A DNA stretch of 64,000 nucleotides. It comes from Sinorhizobium kostiense. Lineage in GTDB: Bacteria > Pseudomonadota > Alphaproteobacteria > Rhizobiales > Rhizobiaceae. Positions 39,875-48,427 of this stretch are shown here, piece after piece. The DNA lies in assembly GCF_017874595.1 (NCBI RefSeq), contig NZ_JAGILA010000005.1, forward strand, positions 248,001-312,000, in the 5' to 3' direction. A program made the position numbers and the translations under genes. Positions within the stretch are counted from its first letter, which is position 1. Each line of letters begins with the position of its first letter. The notes beneath the pieces were generated by a model. It had not been told where the DNA came from, searched no databases, and saw nothing but the letters and a program-made list of their open reading frames with translations.

Positions 39875-40507
39875 ATGGACGACATCACCCTTTTCGCATT
39901 CGCACTGGTCGCCTTTATCGGCATCGCGACACCCGGACCGACCGTGCTTCTCGCCCTCACCAACGGTTCGCGCTATGGCGTAAAGCGCGCGGCGGCTGGC
40001 ATGCTCGGCGCCGTTTTCTCCGATTTCGTGTTGATCGGCGCCGTGGCGCTTGGGCTTGGCGCGGTGCTCGCCACCTCCGAATTCTGGTTCACAGCGGTCA
40101 AGTGGCTGGGCGCCGCCTATCTCGCTTTCCTGGGGGTGATGTTGCTGCGCTCCAAAGGCTCGCTCAATGTTGGGGCCGCGACAGAGGACGTATCGGCGAG
40201 CACGCCGCGCGCGATTTTCCTGAAGAGCTTCCTGGTCGCCGTGACCAATCCCAAAGGCTATCTCTTCTTTTCAGCCTTCCTGCCGCAGTTCATCGATCCC
40301 GGAATGCCGCAGATCCCGCAATATGCCGTGCTTGCCTTCGTCTTCGCCTCGATCGATTTCCTGGTGATGTTCGGCTACGCCCTTGCCGGTTCGCAAGCCG
40401 TCCGATTCCTGAAACACTCCGGCGCCGTCTGGCTCGACCGGATGTGCGGCGGCGCATTGCTGGCTCTTGCCGGATCGCTGGCCCTCTATCGGCGCGCTGC
40501 CTCGTGA
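39875..40507 (+). CDS. LysE-family amino acid exporter
   Basis: A 210-residue inner membrane protein with about six hydrophobic helices. Typical features are the early ATPGPTVLLALTNGSRYG and VAVTNPKGYLFFSAFLPQF. It likely exports a basic or neutral amino acid or homoserine lactone-type compound. The ATG at 39875 has GGGAGG six bases upstream; a GTG one codon earlier also exists. Confidence 0.9.
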   Translation: MDDITLFAFALVAFIGIATPGPTVLLALTNGSRYGVKRAAAGMLGAVFSDFVLIGAVALGLGAVLATSEFWFTAVKWLGAAYLAFLGVMLLRSKGSLNVGAATEDVSASTPRAIFLKSFLVAVTNPKGYLFFSAFLPQFIDPGMPQIPQYAVLAFVFASIDFLVMFGYALAGSQAVRFLKHSGAVWLDRMCGGALLALAGSLALYRRAAS

Positions 40508-40601
40508 ACGGCGACCAAAGTTGGAAACGGCGCTCCTGCGCCTGACCAGACACAGGAGCACCGTTGATGATCGCCTCCGCAGGGTGAGAGACGAGAGAGC
40601 G

Positions 40602-41192
40602 TCAGGCGGCGCGCTTGACGGGCGGCAGCGAGAGCTTGCGGCCGCTCGCGACAAGCATACCGGCCGCACCGTCGAGCCAACCTTCCTTAAGCTCAAGAGC
40701 CAGGAAACGGCTCCGCTCGAAAGGACCGGGCATGACGAGATGCTGCGCGCGCTCGGCGAAGAACCCGAAGCGCTCGTAATAGGGCGCGTCGCCGACCAGC
40801 AGGATTGCACCGTGGCCGCGCTTCTTCGCCTCCTCTATCGCCGCGCGCATCAGCATGCCGCCGATACCCTTCCCCTCATGCGCCGGATCGACGGCCAGCG
40901 GGCCGAGAAGCAGCGCAGGCACCGCCTGCCCTTCGCGGTCGACGCCGGCCTCGACATTCCAGAGGCGGACGGTGCCAATCACATGGCCGTCGAGGTCACG
41001 CGCCACGAGGCCGAGCCCTTCGGCCGGCAGGCGACCGCGCCGCAGCTTTTCTGACGACTTCCTGCGGCGGCCGGGACCCATCGCCCGGTCGAGGAGGTTC
41101 TCGCGCGCGACGACGTCGCCCGGATTTTCCGAATCAATCACAAAGGTGGACGGCGCGAAGAACGCGCGCAGGGTGTCAACAACAGCGGCCAT
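40602..41192 (-). CDS. GNAT-family N-acetyltransferase
   Basis: A 196-residue YhbS-like acetyltransferase. The acetyl-CoA loop is in LAVDPAHEGKGIGGMLMRAA. LVGDAPYYERFGF is typical of the YhbS group. The N-terminal ~50 residues are extra to the fold. The substrate is unknown. It lies downstream of odc2 on the same strand but is separated by a terminator. Confidence 0.87.
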   Translation of the reverse strand: MAAVVDTLRAFFAPSTFVIDSENPGDVVARENLLDRAMGPGRRRKSSEKLRRGRLPAEGLGLVARDLDGHVIGTVRLWNVEAGVDREGQAVPALLLGPLAVDPAHEGKGIGGMLMRAAIEEAKKRGHGAILLVGDAPYYERFGFFAERAQHLVMPGPFERSRFLALELKEGWLDGAAGMLVASGRKLSLPPVKRAA

Positions 41193-41250
41193 CGGGGCCT
41201 CCCGTCATCAAAACCGCTTCAGGCGGACCGAAGAGAGTTGTGAAGTGGCC

Positions 41251-41273
41251 GCTCCCGCTTTGGAGGCGGGAGC
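41251..41273 (-). terminator. Terminator-like hairpin after the decarboxylase gene
   Basis: GCTCCCGC (41251-41258) pairs with GCGGGAGC (41266-41273). It lies nine bases past the minus-strand stop. No strong T-run. Confidence 0.6.
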
Positions 41274-41281
41274 GAGCCGGA

Positions 41282-42415
41282 TCAGATCACGTAAGCCTTC
41301 AACGGCTCGAAGCCATTAAAGGCGACGGCCGAGTAGGTGGTGGTGTAGGCGCCGGTGCCCTCGATCAGAACCTCGTCGCCGATCGTCAGCGAGATCGGAA
41401 GCGGATACATGTTCTTTTCGTAGAGCACGTCGGCCGAATCGCAGGTCGGACCGGCGAGCACGCAAGGCTCCATCGCGTCGTCGTCGCGCGCCGTGCGGAT
41501 CGGATAGCGGATCGCCTCGTCCATCGTTTCGGCGAGACCGCCGAACTTGCCGATGTCCAGGAAGACCCAGCGATGGCTGTCGTTGTCCGATTTCTTCGAG
41601 ACGAGAACAACTTCCGCCTTGATCACGCCCGCATTGCCGACCATGCCGCGGCCCGGCTCGATGATGGTCTCCGGAATGTTGTTGCCGAAGTGCTTCTTCA
41701 GCGCACCGAAGATCGCCTGGCCATAGGCTTCGGCCGACGGGACGTCCCTGAGGTACTTCGTCGGGAAGCCACCGCCCATATTGACCATCTTGAGCTCGAT
41801 GCCCTGCTTGGCAAGCTGCACGAAGACGCGCTTGGCATCGGCAAGCGCCGAGTCCCAGGCATCGAGCTTTGTCATCTGCGAACCGACATGGAACGACACG
41901 CCGTAGGAGACGAGGCCGAGCTGATGGGCATAGACGAGCACGTCGACGGCCATCTGCGGCACGCAGCCGAACTTGCGCGACAGCGGCCATTCCGCTCCTT
42001 CGCCATCCGTCAGCACGCGGCAGAAGACACGGGCGCCCGGAGCGGCGTGTGCGATCTTCTCGACCTCTTCGTGGCTGTCGACCGCGAAAAGATCAATACC
42101 CAGCGAATGCGCGCGAGCGACGTCCCGCTCCTTCTTTATCGTGTTCCCATAGGAGATGCGGGCGGGGGTCGCGCCGGCATCAAGGGCCATTTCGATTTCG
42201 GCGACGGACGCGCAATCGAAATTGGAGCCGAGACCGGCCAGCAGGCGCAGGATTTCCGGCGCCGGGTTTGCCTTCACGGCGTAATAGATCGCGCTGTCCG
42301 GCAGAGCGTGGCGGAATGCCTTGAAGTTATCGCGCACGACGTCAAGGTCGACGACGAGGCAAGGGCCTTCCGGACGCCGGGTGTTGAGAAAGTCGATGAT
42401 GCGTGCCGTGGTCAT
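41282..42415 (-). CDS. odc2: Ornithine/lysine decarboxylase (fold type III, PLP)
   Basis: A 377-residue alanine-racemase-fold decarboxylase that makes putrescine (and possibly cadaverine). The PLP lysine is Lys48 in YYAVKANPAP. The active-site cysteine is Cys325 in GPTCDSADVLYE. HVGSQ and EPGRGMVGNAG bind the phosphate. The length and the GPTCDSAD loop match the rhizobial odc2 type, reported as bifunctional for ornithine and lysine. It is preceded by a structured leader that resembles the speF RNA motif. Symbol given from similarity to S. meliloti. Confidence 0.93.
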   Translation of the reverse strand: MTTARIIDFLNTRRPEGPCLVVDLDVVRDNFKAFRHALPDSAIYYAVKANPAPEILRLLAGLGSNFDCASVAEIEMALDAGATPARISYGNTIKKERDVARAHSLGIDLFAVDSHEEVEKIAHAAPGARVFCRVLTDGEGAEWPLSRKFGCVPQMAVDVLVYAHQLGLVSYGVSFHVGSQMTKLDAWDSALADAKRVFVQLAKQGIELKMVNMGGGFPTKYLRDVPSAEAYGQAIFGALKKHFGNNIPETIIEPGRGMVGNAGVIKAEVVLVSKKSDNDSHRWVFLDIGKFGGLAETMDEAIRYPIRTARDDDAMEPCVLAGPTCDSADVLYEKNMYPLPISLTIGDEVLIEGTGAYTTTYSAVAFNGFEPLKAYVI

Positions 42416-42440
42416 GGCTGTATTCCCCTAATCCATTAAA

Positions 42441-42456
42441 CTCCACAGCTGTGGAG
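42441..42456 (-). promoter_or_regulatory. Palindromic hairpin next to the odc2 ribosome binding region
   Basis: CTCCACAGCTGTGGAG is a perfect 16-base palindrome. On the minus strand it is followed by TTTAAT, 26 bases before the start codon. It could be a weak terminator or switch element of the leader. Confidence 0.5.
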
Positions 42457-42604
42457 GACAAAGGGCATACGCGCTTGCACTGGCACCAGCCGGTGGAGAC
42501 CCCGGAACCATGCATGCGCTCTATGCGCGATACGGTGAATCGAAGCCCGTGAAGGCTAAGACTCGGCTTTGTCTGCCATGGATTGGAGGGAATATCCCAA
42601 CCGC

Positions 42605-42770
42605 ACTTCCGGCAATGAAGGTGTGCCTCTTCAGTAACCCCGGCTGTTGGAGAGCCGGCAGACACCAGAAAGGCCCGCACCGTCGTTGCTTCAAGATGTC
42701 CTCGCATTTCCCGGTTGGCCGGAATAGCGACTGGAGGGGTTAGTTCCAGGTACCTTACCGAGATCCTCAC
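42605..42770 (-). promoter_or_regulatory. speF-type leader RNA upstream of odc2
   Basis: The speF motif is a conserved leader known in alphaproteobacteria upstream of ornithine decarboxylase genes. Here the minus strand folds into several hairpins: CTGGA/TCCAG (42731-42749), CCGG/CCGG (42708-42724) and an outer GGTGT/ACACC enclosing CCGGCT/AGCCGG (42620-42666). Position and structure fit; identity is from memory and was not scored against a model. Confidence 0.55.
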
Positions 42771-43011
42771 CTAATCGAGGGTCGGCGGACACCCACAGGC
42801 ACGTGCGACTTTGGGCAAGGGCGTAGGTAAGAAAAATCACTGTCGTAATCAAGAGCTTTTTCCGCCTGCCCGGTAATTTTTTCTGGACCGGACAACTGCG
42901 TCAGTGTTCACCTTGAATGAACGATTTTCCCGCTGTCGGCGTGCACCGCAGGACGCCAGAAACAGGCGCCTCTTACTCACCGCCCGCGAAGAAGGATAGG
43001 AACGACTAGCC

Positions 43012-43899
43012 ATGGACACCCTGACTCGCATCCGCGCCTTTATCGACGTCGTGGACGCGGAGGGTTTCTCGGCCGCAGCCCGGCGGGTCGGCAAGTCCAA
43101 GGCGCTGCTGTCGAAATATGTCCGTGAACTCGAGGACGAACTCGGGGCTCTCCTCCTCAATCGTACGACGCGGCAATTCTCGCTGACCGAAGCCGGCCAC
43201 ACCTATTATCGCACCGCGTCCGAGATCCTGAGGGAGATCGATAACCTCGCCGATCTCGTGCGCGCCAACAATGCCGACCTGCGCGGGCGCCTCCGAATCA
43301 CCGTGCCGAGGACTTTCGTCGATGCGGAGATTGGCCAATCGCTGATCGATTTCGGCAAGCAGCATCCGGAACTGTCGCTCGAGATCGTCTGCGACGACCG
43401 TTTCGTCGATCTCGTCGAGGAGGGTTTCGACGTCGCAATTCGCATCACCCGTCTCGAGGATTCGACGCTCATCGCGCGCAAGCTCGACGATTTTCAAATC
43501 CTCGTCTGCGCCTCGCCCGAATTCATGGCTAGGAATGGCCCGCTCAACCATCCGAGCGAGCTTTCGAAGGCCGCCTGCATTCTCGACACCAACGGCCGCT
43601 CCTACTCGAACTGGCGTTTCATCGAGGTGGACGGTTCGCCCTTCACCGTTCCGGTAAGCGGTCCGATCGAAGTCAACAGCCCGCTCGCCTCTGTGCGCGC
43701 GGCGGTGGCCGGCCTCGGAGTTGCACCCGTGCCGGACTTCATCGCCCGGCCGAAGATCGCGAGCGGCGAACTAGTCACCCTGTTCGAGGAGTTCCTGCCG
43801 AAGGACCGCGGCATCTACGCAATTTACCCGCACCGGCGATACCTGCCGGCGAAGGTCCGTTCATTCGTCGATTTCCTGCATGGCTGGTTCCGCAACTGA
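43012..43899 (+). CDS. LysR-family transcriptional regulator
   Basis: A 295-residue regulator. The N-terminal winged helix is DTLTRIRAFIDVVDAEGFS with AARRVGKSKALLSKYVRELE, and a substrate-binding domain follows. It belongs to the group with the Ser-Lys-Ala-Leu-Leu-Ser variant of the recognition helix. It is divergent from odc2, but the target is not shown. The start at 43012 matches the family N-terminus. Confidence 0.92.
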   Translation: MDTLTRIRAFIDVVDAEGFSAAARRVGKSKALLSKYVRELEDELGALLLNRTTRQFSLTEAGHTYYRTASEILREIDNLADLVRANNADLRGRLRITVPRTFVDAEIGQSLIDFGKQHPELSLEIVCDDRFVDLVEEGFDVAIRITRLEDSTLIARKLDDFQILVCASPEFMARNGPLNHPSELSKAACILDTNGRSYSNWRFIEVDGSPFTVPVSGPIEVNSPLASVRAAVAGLGVAPVPDFIARPKIASGELVTLFEEFLPKDRGIYAIYPHRRYLPAKVRSFVDFLHGWFRN

Positions 43900-44015
43900 T
43901 GAAGCCGAACGCACCTGTTGCGCGCGGTGAAGACGGCGCCCGCGTCCCAATTCCGTCCCATTTGCGATACATTCGGTGGCGATTCGTACGGTTTCGGCCG
44001 AAAGGATTCCACCCG

Positions 44016-44660
44016 ATGCAAACAAAACGCCTCGTCATGGCCGGCCTTGCGACGCTCCTTGCGCCCACGCTGGCTAGTGCCCATCCGCACATCTTCGCCG
44101 AAGCGCGGCTCGAGATCGTTTCCGACGAAACGGGCGGCATCGGCGAGTTGCGCAACGTCTGGCGTTTCGACGAGATGTTCTCGGCAAGCGTGGTGCTCGA
44201 CTTCGACAAGAACTCGAACGCTACCCTCGATCCGGAAGAACTGAAGGAAGTCGGCCAGACGGTGCTCGAATCGCTCGCGGAGTACAATTACTACACGACC
44301 ATACTCGACAATGGGAAATCGGTGAAAGTGAACCGACCCGCCGGCATCACGGTCGACTACAAGGACAACCAGCTCTTGATGATGTTCGCTGTCAAGCCCG
44401 CAGAAGCGATGCCGCTCAAGGGGAAGCTTTCCTTCGGGGTCTATGATCCGACCATGTACACGGCGATGGATTTTGCGACGGACGACGATCTCGCGGTCGT
44501 CGGTGAGAAGATCGAAGCCTGCAAACGTCAGGTGGTACGGCCGGACCCGGATGAAGTGCTCGCCGAGAACAAGGACACCCTTACGGACGCGTTCTGGAGC
44601 GACCCGACGGGCACCGACATGTCGAAACTGTTCGCGACCAGGATCGAGATCACATGCTGA
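44016..44660 (+). CDS. DUF1007 family periplasmic protein
   Basis: A 214-residue exported protein with a signal peptide ending in LAPTLASAHPH. The mature start HPHIFAEARLE is characteristic of DUF1007, and the histidines near the N-terminus may bind metal. This family is found next to NicO-type nickel/cobalt transporters, as here: the stop overlaps the next gene by seven bases. It is probably an accessory protein for metal export. The ATG at 44016 is chosen because it starts the signal peptide. Confidence 0.88.
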   Translation: MQTKRLVMAGLATLLAPTLASAHPHIFAEARLEIVSDETGGIGELRNVWRFDEMFSASVVLDFDKNSNATLDPEELKEVGQTVLESLAEYNYYTTILDNGKSVKVNRPAGITVDYKDNQLLMMFAVKPAEAMPLKGKLSFGVYDPTMYTAMDFATDDDLAVVGEKIEACKRQVVRPDPDEVLAENKDTLTDAFWSDPTGTDMSKLFATRIEITC

Positions 44661-45682
44661 ACGTCCGCAGGATCGGCAGTCCGCTTTTGGCCGCGCTTTT
44701 TTTGACGGCCATTTGCGTGACCACGGCCATGGCCCGATCGCCGCTCGGCATCGGCTCTGCCGAGCCTTCCTTCCAGACGACCGGGATGTTCGGCGGCTTG
44801 CTCGCCTGGGTGAATATGGAGCAGCAGAACTTCTATCGCCTGCTGACGGGGGCGCTGAAGGACATGCGCGAAAACCCATGGCAGCTCTGGTCGCTGATCG
44901 GCCTCTCCTTCGCCTACGGCGTCTTCCATGCGGCCGGCCCGGGCCATGGCAAGGCCGTCATATCCTCCTACATGATCGCCAACGAGACGGAGCTCAGGCG
45001 CGGCGTACTCCTTTCCTTTCTCTCCTCGATGCTGCAGGGCGTCGTCGCCATCCTGCTGATCGGCGCCGTCTATCTCCTGTTGCGCGGCTCGTCGATCAAC
45101 ATGACGCGTGCGACCCATTCGCTCGAAGTCGCAAGCTATGCGCTGATCGCTGCTTTCGGCGGCTGGTTGATGTTCCGCAAGCTGCGCTCGATGGCCCGGC
45201 CGGCGCCTGCCGACGCCCATGCACATGCGGGGCATGACCACGGTCAGCATCGCCATGATCATCGCCACCATCATGTCCATGACCACACGCATGGCCACGG
45301 CGAAGTCTGCGCAACCTGCGGACACGCCCATGCCCCCGATCCGCAAATGCTGAAGGGCGACCGCTTCGCCCTCACCGAAGCCTGGTCGGCGATCGTCGCC
45401 GTGGGCTTGCGCCCCTGCTCAGGCGCGCTGATCGTGCTTTCCTTCGCGCTCCTGAACGGTCTCTATCTCGGGGGCGTTCTGTCGGTCTTTGCCATGTCGA
45501 TCGGCACCGCCATCACCGTCTCTGTCCTCGCCACCATGGCCGTCACCGCCAAGGGCATTGCGGTCCGCTACGCCTCGACCCACTCGGCGGCGGCGCGCAT
45601 CTCCAACGCCATCGAGATCGCCGGCGCGCTGCTGGTTCTGGTTTTAGGGCTTGTTCTGTTGGGTGCTGCCCTGCAGGGTTGA
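44654..45682 (+). CDS. NicO/RcnA-type nickel/cobalt transporter
   Basis: A 342-residue inner membrane protein. The N-terminal hydrophobic region is followed by FHAAGPGHGKAVISSYMI, the conserved HxxxPGHGK motif. A long His-rich loop (about residues 188-225) contains repeated His-Asp-His, and a CATCGHAH metal motif follows. The C-terminal part has LRPCSGALIVLSFALLNG. It likely exports nickel or cobalt. It overlaps the DUF1007 gene. Confidence 0.92.
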   Translation: MLNVRRIGSPLLAALFLTAICVTTAMARSPLGIGSAEPSFQTTGMFGGLLAWVNMEQQNFYRLLTGALKDMRENPWQLWSLIGLSFAYGVFHAAGPGHGKAVISSYMIANETELRRGVLLSFLSSMLQGVVAILLIGAVYLLLRGSSINMTRATHSLEVASYALIAAFGGWLMFRKLRSMARPAPADAHAHAGHDHGQHRHDHRHHHVHDHTHGHGEVCATCGHAHAPDPQMLKGDRFALTEAWSAIVAVGLRPCSGALIVLSFALLNGLYLGGVLSVFAMSIGTAITVSVLATMAVTAKGIAVRYASTHSAAARISNAIEIAGALLVLVLGLVLLGAALQG

Positions 45683-45730
45683 CGCGGGATACATATCCGC
45701 CGAGGCAGCCCCCTCATCCCCCTGCCGCGA

Positions 45731-45756
45731 CCTTCTCCCCGCAGGCGGGGAGAAGG
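45731..45756. repeat. Inverted repeat (family B), possible bidirectional terminator
   Basis: CCTTCTCCCCGC and GCGGGGAGAAGG are perfect 12-base arms around AG. It lies between the convergent NicO and small membrane protein genes. Confidence 0.7.
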
Positions 45757-45789
45757 GGGTGTGCCCAATCGATGAGAATTAAGCGCAAC

Positions 45790-46005
45790 TCACCGCCCGC
45801 GGCGGCGCTGATGGCGGGCGCGCAGCCAGAAGATCAGGAAGAAGCCGAGCACGAAGAGAGTACCGAAGCCGGCTGCGAGCCAGGGCGAAACTTCGCCGAG
45901 CCAGAGCATGATCGACGGCAAGGCGAGAAAGCCGAAAGCGACCGCGGCCAGGATGATCGCCGCCGCGATGGCGGGGGTTTTTTCCTTCTTCTCGGGCGTA
46001 TTCAC
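45790..46005 (-). CDS. Small two-helix membrane protein
   Basis: A 71-residue protein of unknown function. A charged head (MNTPEKKEKT), two hydrophobic helices (AAIILAAVAFGFLALPSIML and AAGFGTLFVLGFFLIFWL) and a basic tail RARHQRRRGR are visible. The GTG start at 46005 overlaps the TGA of the upstream GNAT gene (GTGA) and has AAAGGAG upstream, which supports real, coupled translation. Confidence 0.72.
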   Translation of the reverse strand: MNTPEKKEKTPAIAAAIILAAVAFGFLALPSIMLWLGEVSPWLAAGFGTLFVLGFFLIFWLRARHQRRRGR

Positions 46006-46700
46006 GCTTGCTCCTTTGCCGCATATTCTGCCCGGACGTCTTCCAGGCGCCGCTTCTGGCGCCCTTCGCTATCGAAGTTCTCCGGCGAAAGCCAGGTTTC
46101 GAAAGCGGTCTTGAGAAGCGGCCATTCTCGGTCGATCATGGAATACCAGGCCGTATCACGGTTGGCGTGCTTCGAAATCATGTGTTGACGGAAAATGCCT
46201 TCGAAGGTGAAGCCGAGCCGCAATGCCGCGCTGCGGCTCGGTTGGTTCTCGCTGTGGCATTTCCATTCGTAACGCCGATAGCCGAGATCTTCGAACACGT
46301 GCCGCGCCATCAGGTAATGGGCTTCCGTCGAGAGCGGCGAACGTGCCATTGCCGGACCGTGCGCCACCCCGCCGACCTCCACGACGCCGTTGGCCGGATC
46401 GGCACGCATGTAGTTTGCCATGCCGGTGATATTGCCCGTTGCCCTGTCGCGAAATACCTCGGTAATCCAGCCGGACTTCGCCGCCACCGCGGAGAGCCAG
46501 GCATCGAAGTCCTCGATGCCGGAAAAGTCGTCCTGGGTGAAATATTTGAGCAGAGGATTGATCGCCATGCCGCCAAAGGCGTCATTCCAGAGCGCCTCGA
46601 GATGAACCTTTCGCTCATAAGGCTCCAGGCGCACGTAGCGCCCCTCGATCAGTACCGGTTGCGGCACCGGGCAGCCCGTCCAATTGGCAAGGTCACGCAT
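46002..46700 (-). CDS. GNAT acetyltransferase, RimJ/RimL type
   Basis: A 232-residue protein of the RimL-like group, with LEPYERKVHLEALW at the N-terminus, the central TGMANYMRADPANGVVEVG, and the acetyl-CoA helix region YLMARHVFEDLGYRRYEWK. SENQPSRSAALRLGFTFEG is the typical C-terminal block. The substrate is unknown, perhaps a protein N-terminus or small amine. It overlaps the small membrane protein gene by four bases. Confidence 0.9.
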   Translation of the reverse strand: MRDLANWTGCPVPQPVLIEGRYVRLEPYERKVHLEALWNDAFGGMAINPLLKYFTQDDFSGIEDFDAWLSAVAAKSGWITEVFRDRATGNITGMANYMRADPANGVVEVGGVAHGPAMARSPLSTEAHYLMARHVFEDLGYRRYEWKCHSENQPSRSAALRLGFTFEGIFRQHMISKHANRDTAWYSMIDREWPLLKTAFETWLSPENFDSEGRQKRRLEDVRAEYAAKEQA

Positions 46701-46917
46701 CGAGTTCTCCGCGCGCAGATCACGTTGTGATCGATTCTAAGAAGATGACGCGGGATGCTGGCGGAAAACCGCGCACGCTTTTTCTCACCCCGCGCTGACG
46801 TTTGCCTCGCAATAGGACGGAAGTCGGCCGAGGACAAATTAAAACTCGTGATGCATCCGATCAGCGCAGGATGGTGCCAGGTCGCTCCTGGAACCGTCCT
46901 TTGCGCGATCGCTGCCG

Positions 46918-47622
46918 TCAGGCCGGGACCTTCGCTGCAGAAACGGTCGCCTCGATATGGTCGACGAGCGCATCTGCAAGACCAAGTCGGCCGGCAAGAA
47001 GGTCGAGATAGCCGCGTTCAGCGCGACTTTCCGGCTCGATTGCCAAACGCGAGGCCGTGTAGATTTCGACCCGCTCCTCTTCAGTTTTGCCTGCGGCGAT
47101 GATCGCGTCGAGATCCGTGGGGTTCGCGAGTTCGGTTTCGAGGAAGGCGGTGGCATCTGCCGACAGTCCAGAGACGGCGAGCTTGTCCATGATATGGCGA
47201 CGCTCGGACTCATCGATATGGCCGTCGGCCCGCGCCGCCGCGATCATCGCACGGACGAGCACGAGCGCGAAATCGTCGCTCATGGCCTCCGGGGCAGCGA
47301 AACCGGAATTGGCTGGAGGTGCCGGCAACTGGGCCGGCGCCGAGGTCGCGGGCTCGGCCGCGGGCGCCTGGCCCGCCTGATATTTCTTGTAGGCCTGGTA
47401 GCCGAGGCCGGCGATCGCCGCCAGGCCGCCGAGAACCGCCGCATTGCCGGCCAGCTTGCGGCCGGACTTGCTGCCAAGGAGGACGGCCGCGATCGCGCCC
47501 GTTGCCAAGGGATTGTCCTTGGCGAGTTTCGTCACCTGGTCTGCGCGGTCGCGAACCGAGCCGCCAGCACCGGGCACCTGCGATCCCAGAAACTGATCCA
47601 GCAATTTCTTTGCGTCGAACAT
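46918..47622 (-). CDS. DUF533 (YebE/TerB-like) protein
   Basis: A 234-residue protein. The N-terminus has MFDAKKLLDQFLG and a glycine-rich hydrophobic stretch with GLAAIAGLGYQAYKKYQ, a likely membrane segment. A Pro/Ala-rich linker (about residues 85-105) follows, then a helical TerB-like domain with AMIAAARADGHIDESERRHI, which resembles an acidic metal-binding loop. The function of this family is not established. Confidence 0.87.
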   Translation of the reverse strand: MFDAKKLLDQFLGSQVPGAGGSVRDRADQVTKLAKDNPLATGAIAAVLLGSKSGRKLAGNAAVLGGLAAIAGLGYQAYKKYQAGQAPAAEPATSAPAQLPAPPANSGFAAPEAMSDDFALVLVRAMIAAARADGHIDESERRHIMDKLAVSGLSADATAFLETELANPTDLDAIIAAGKTEEERVEIYTASRLAIEPESRAERGYLDLLAGRLGLADALVDHIEATVSAAKVPA

Positions 47623-47745
47623 CGGCTTCGCTCCTTGTCGGTTTGGCGGGCCACAGGGACGCTTCTGACGTCTTCCATCCCGCTGCTGTCGGCGAACAGA
47701 GACATAGGAACCTTGCCGGCGAAATACAAACGCGACGCAGAGACG

Positions 47746-47771
47746 AAAAAAGGCCTGACGACCCGGCCTTT
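47746..47771 (-). terminator. Intrinsic terminator after eda
   Basis: On the minus strand AAAGGCC pairs with GGCCTTT, ending in TTTTTT. It lies 18 bases past the eda stop. Confidence 0.85.
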
Positions 47772-47788
47772 CTCGAGAGAACTTTGCC

Positions 47789-48427
47789 TCAAGCCTTCAG
47801 CGCGGCCGCCTCCGCGGCGAGCTTGGTGATGCCTGCCCAGTCCCCCTTGGCGACGAGTTCCTTCGGCGCCACCCAGGAGCCCCCGACGCAGACGACGTTC
47901 GGCAAAGAGAGATAGTCGCGGGCGTTGGCGAGCGAAATACCGCCGGTCGGGCAGAACAGGGATCCCGCAAGCGGCGATGAGAGCGCCTTCAGATAGGCAG
48001 CGCCGCCGGCCTGCTCGGCCGGGAAGAACTTCATCACCTCATAGCCTTCCTCGCGCAGGCCCATCACTTCGCTCGCCGTTGCCGCCCCAGGCAGCAGCGG
48101 CACCTCGTGCTCATTGGCGACGTCGATCAGTTCCTGGGTCGTGCCGGGGCTGACGATGAATTGCGATCCTGCCTCTATGGCCGCTTCGAACTGAGCTGCG
48201 TTGAGGATCGTGCCTGCCCCAGCAACCGCGCCTTCGACCTCGTCTGCTACCGCGCGGATCGCCTCGAGCGCTGCCGGGGTACGTAGCGTGATCTCGATCG
48301 CGTTGAGGCCGCCGGCAACCAGTGCCCGCGCGAGCAGTACGGCGGTCGCTGCATCATCGATCATCAGCACCGGCACCACTGGTTGCAGCTTGAGGATGGA
48401 AAGAAGCTTGTCGGTCTTCACGCTCAT
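47789..48427 (-). CDS. eda: 2-keto-3-deoxy-6-phosphogluconate aldolase
   Basis: A 212-residue class I aldolase of the Entner-Doudoroff pathway that cleaves KDPG to pyruvate and glyceraldehyde 3-phosphate. The Schiff-base lysine is Lys133 in EVMKFFPAE, and Glu45 in AIEITLRT is the general acid-base residue. GTGGIS-like phosphate loops are present (CPTGGIS). The length is standard. It is a single-gene unit with its own terminator. Confidence 0.95.
   Translation of the reverse strand: MSVKTDKLLSILKLQPVVPVLMIDDAATAVLLARALVAGGLNAIEITLRTPAALEAIRAVADEVEGAVAGAGTILNAAQFEAAIEAGSQFIVSPGTTQELIDVANEHEVPLLPGAATASEVMGLREEGYEVMKFFPAEQAGGAAYLKALSSPLAGSLFCPTGGISLANARDYLSLPNVVCVGGSWVAPKELVAKGDWAGITKLAAEAAALKA

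Larger units (their letters stand above)
42416..43011. other. 596-base divergent gap between odc2 and the LysR gene
   Basis: About 350 bases next to odc2 form a structured leader. The remaining roughly 200 bases should hold the two promoters. CTTGAT...TTACCT, 17 bases apart on the minus strand near 42824-42853, is a weak candidate promoter for the leader. Confidence 0.5.

Noticed and set aside
40805-42439. 544-codon open frame antisense to odc2
   Set aside because: Shadow of the decarboxylase gene; Arg-rich, no motifs.
45211-45340. Second CAT/CAC-rich repeat
   Set aside because: It encodes the His-rich loop of the NicO transporter.
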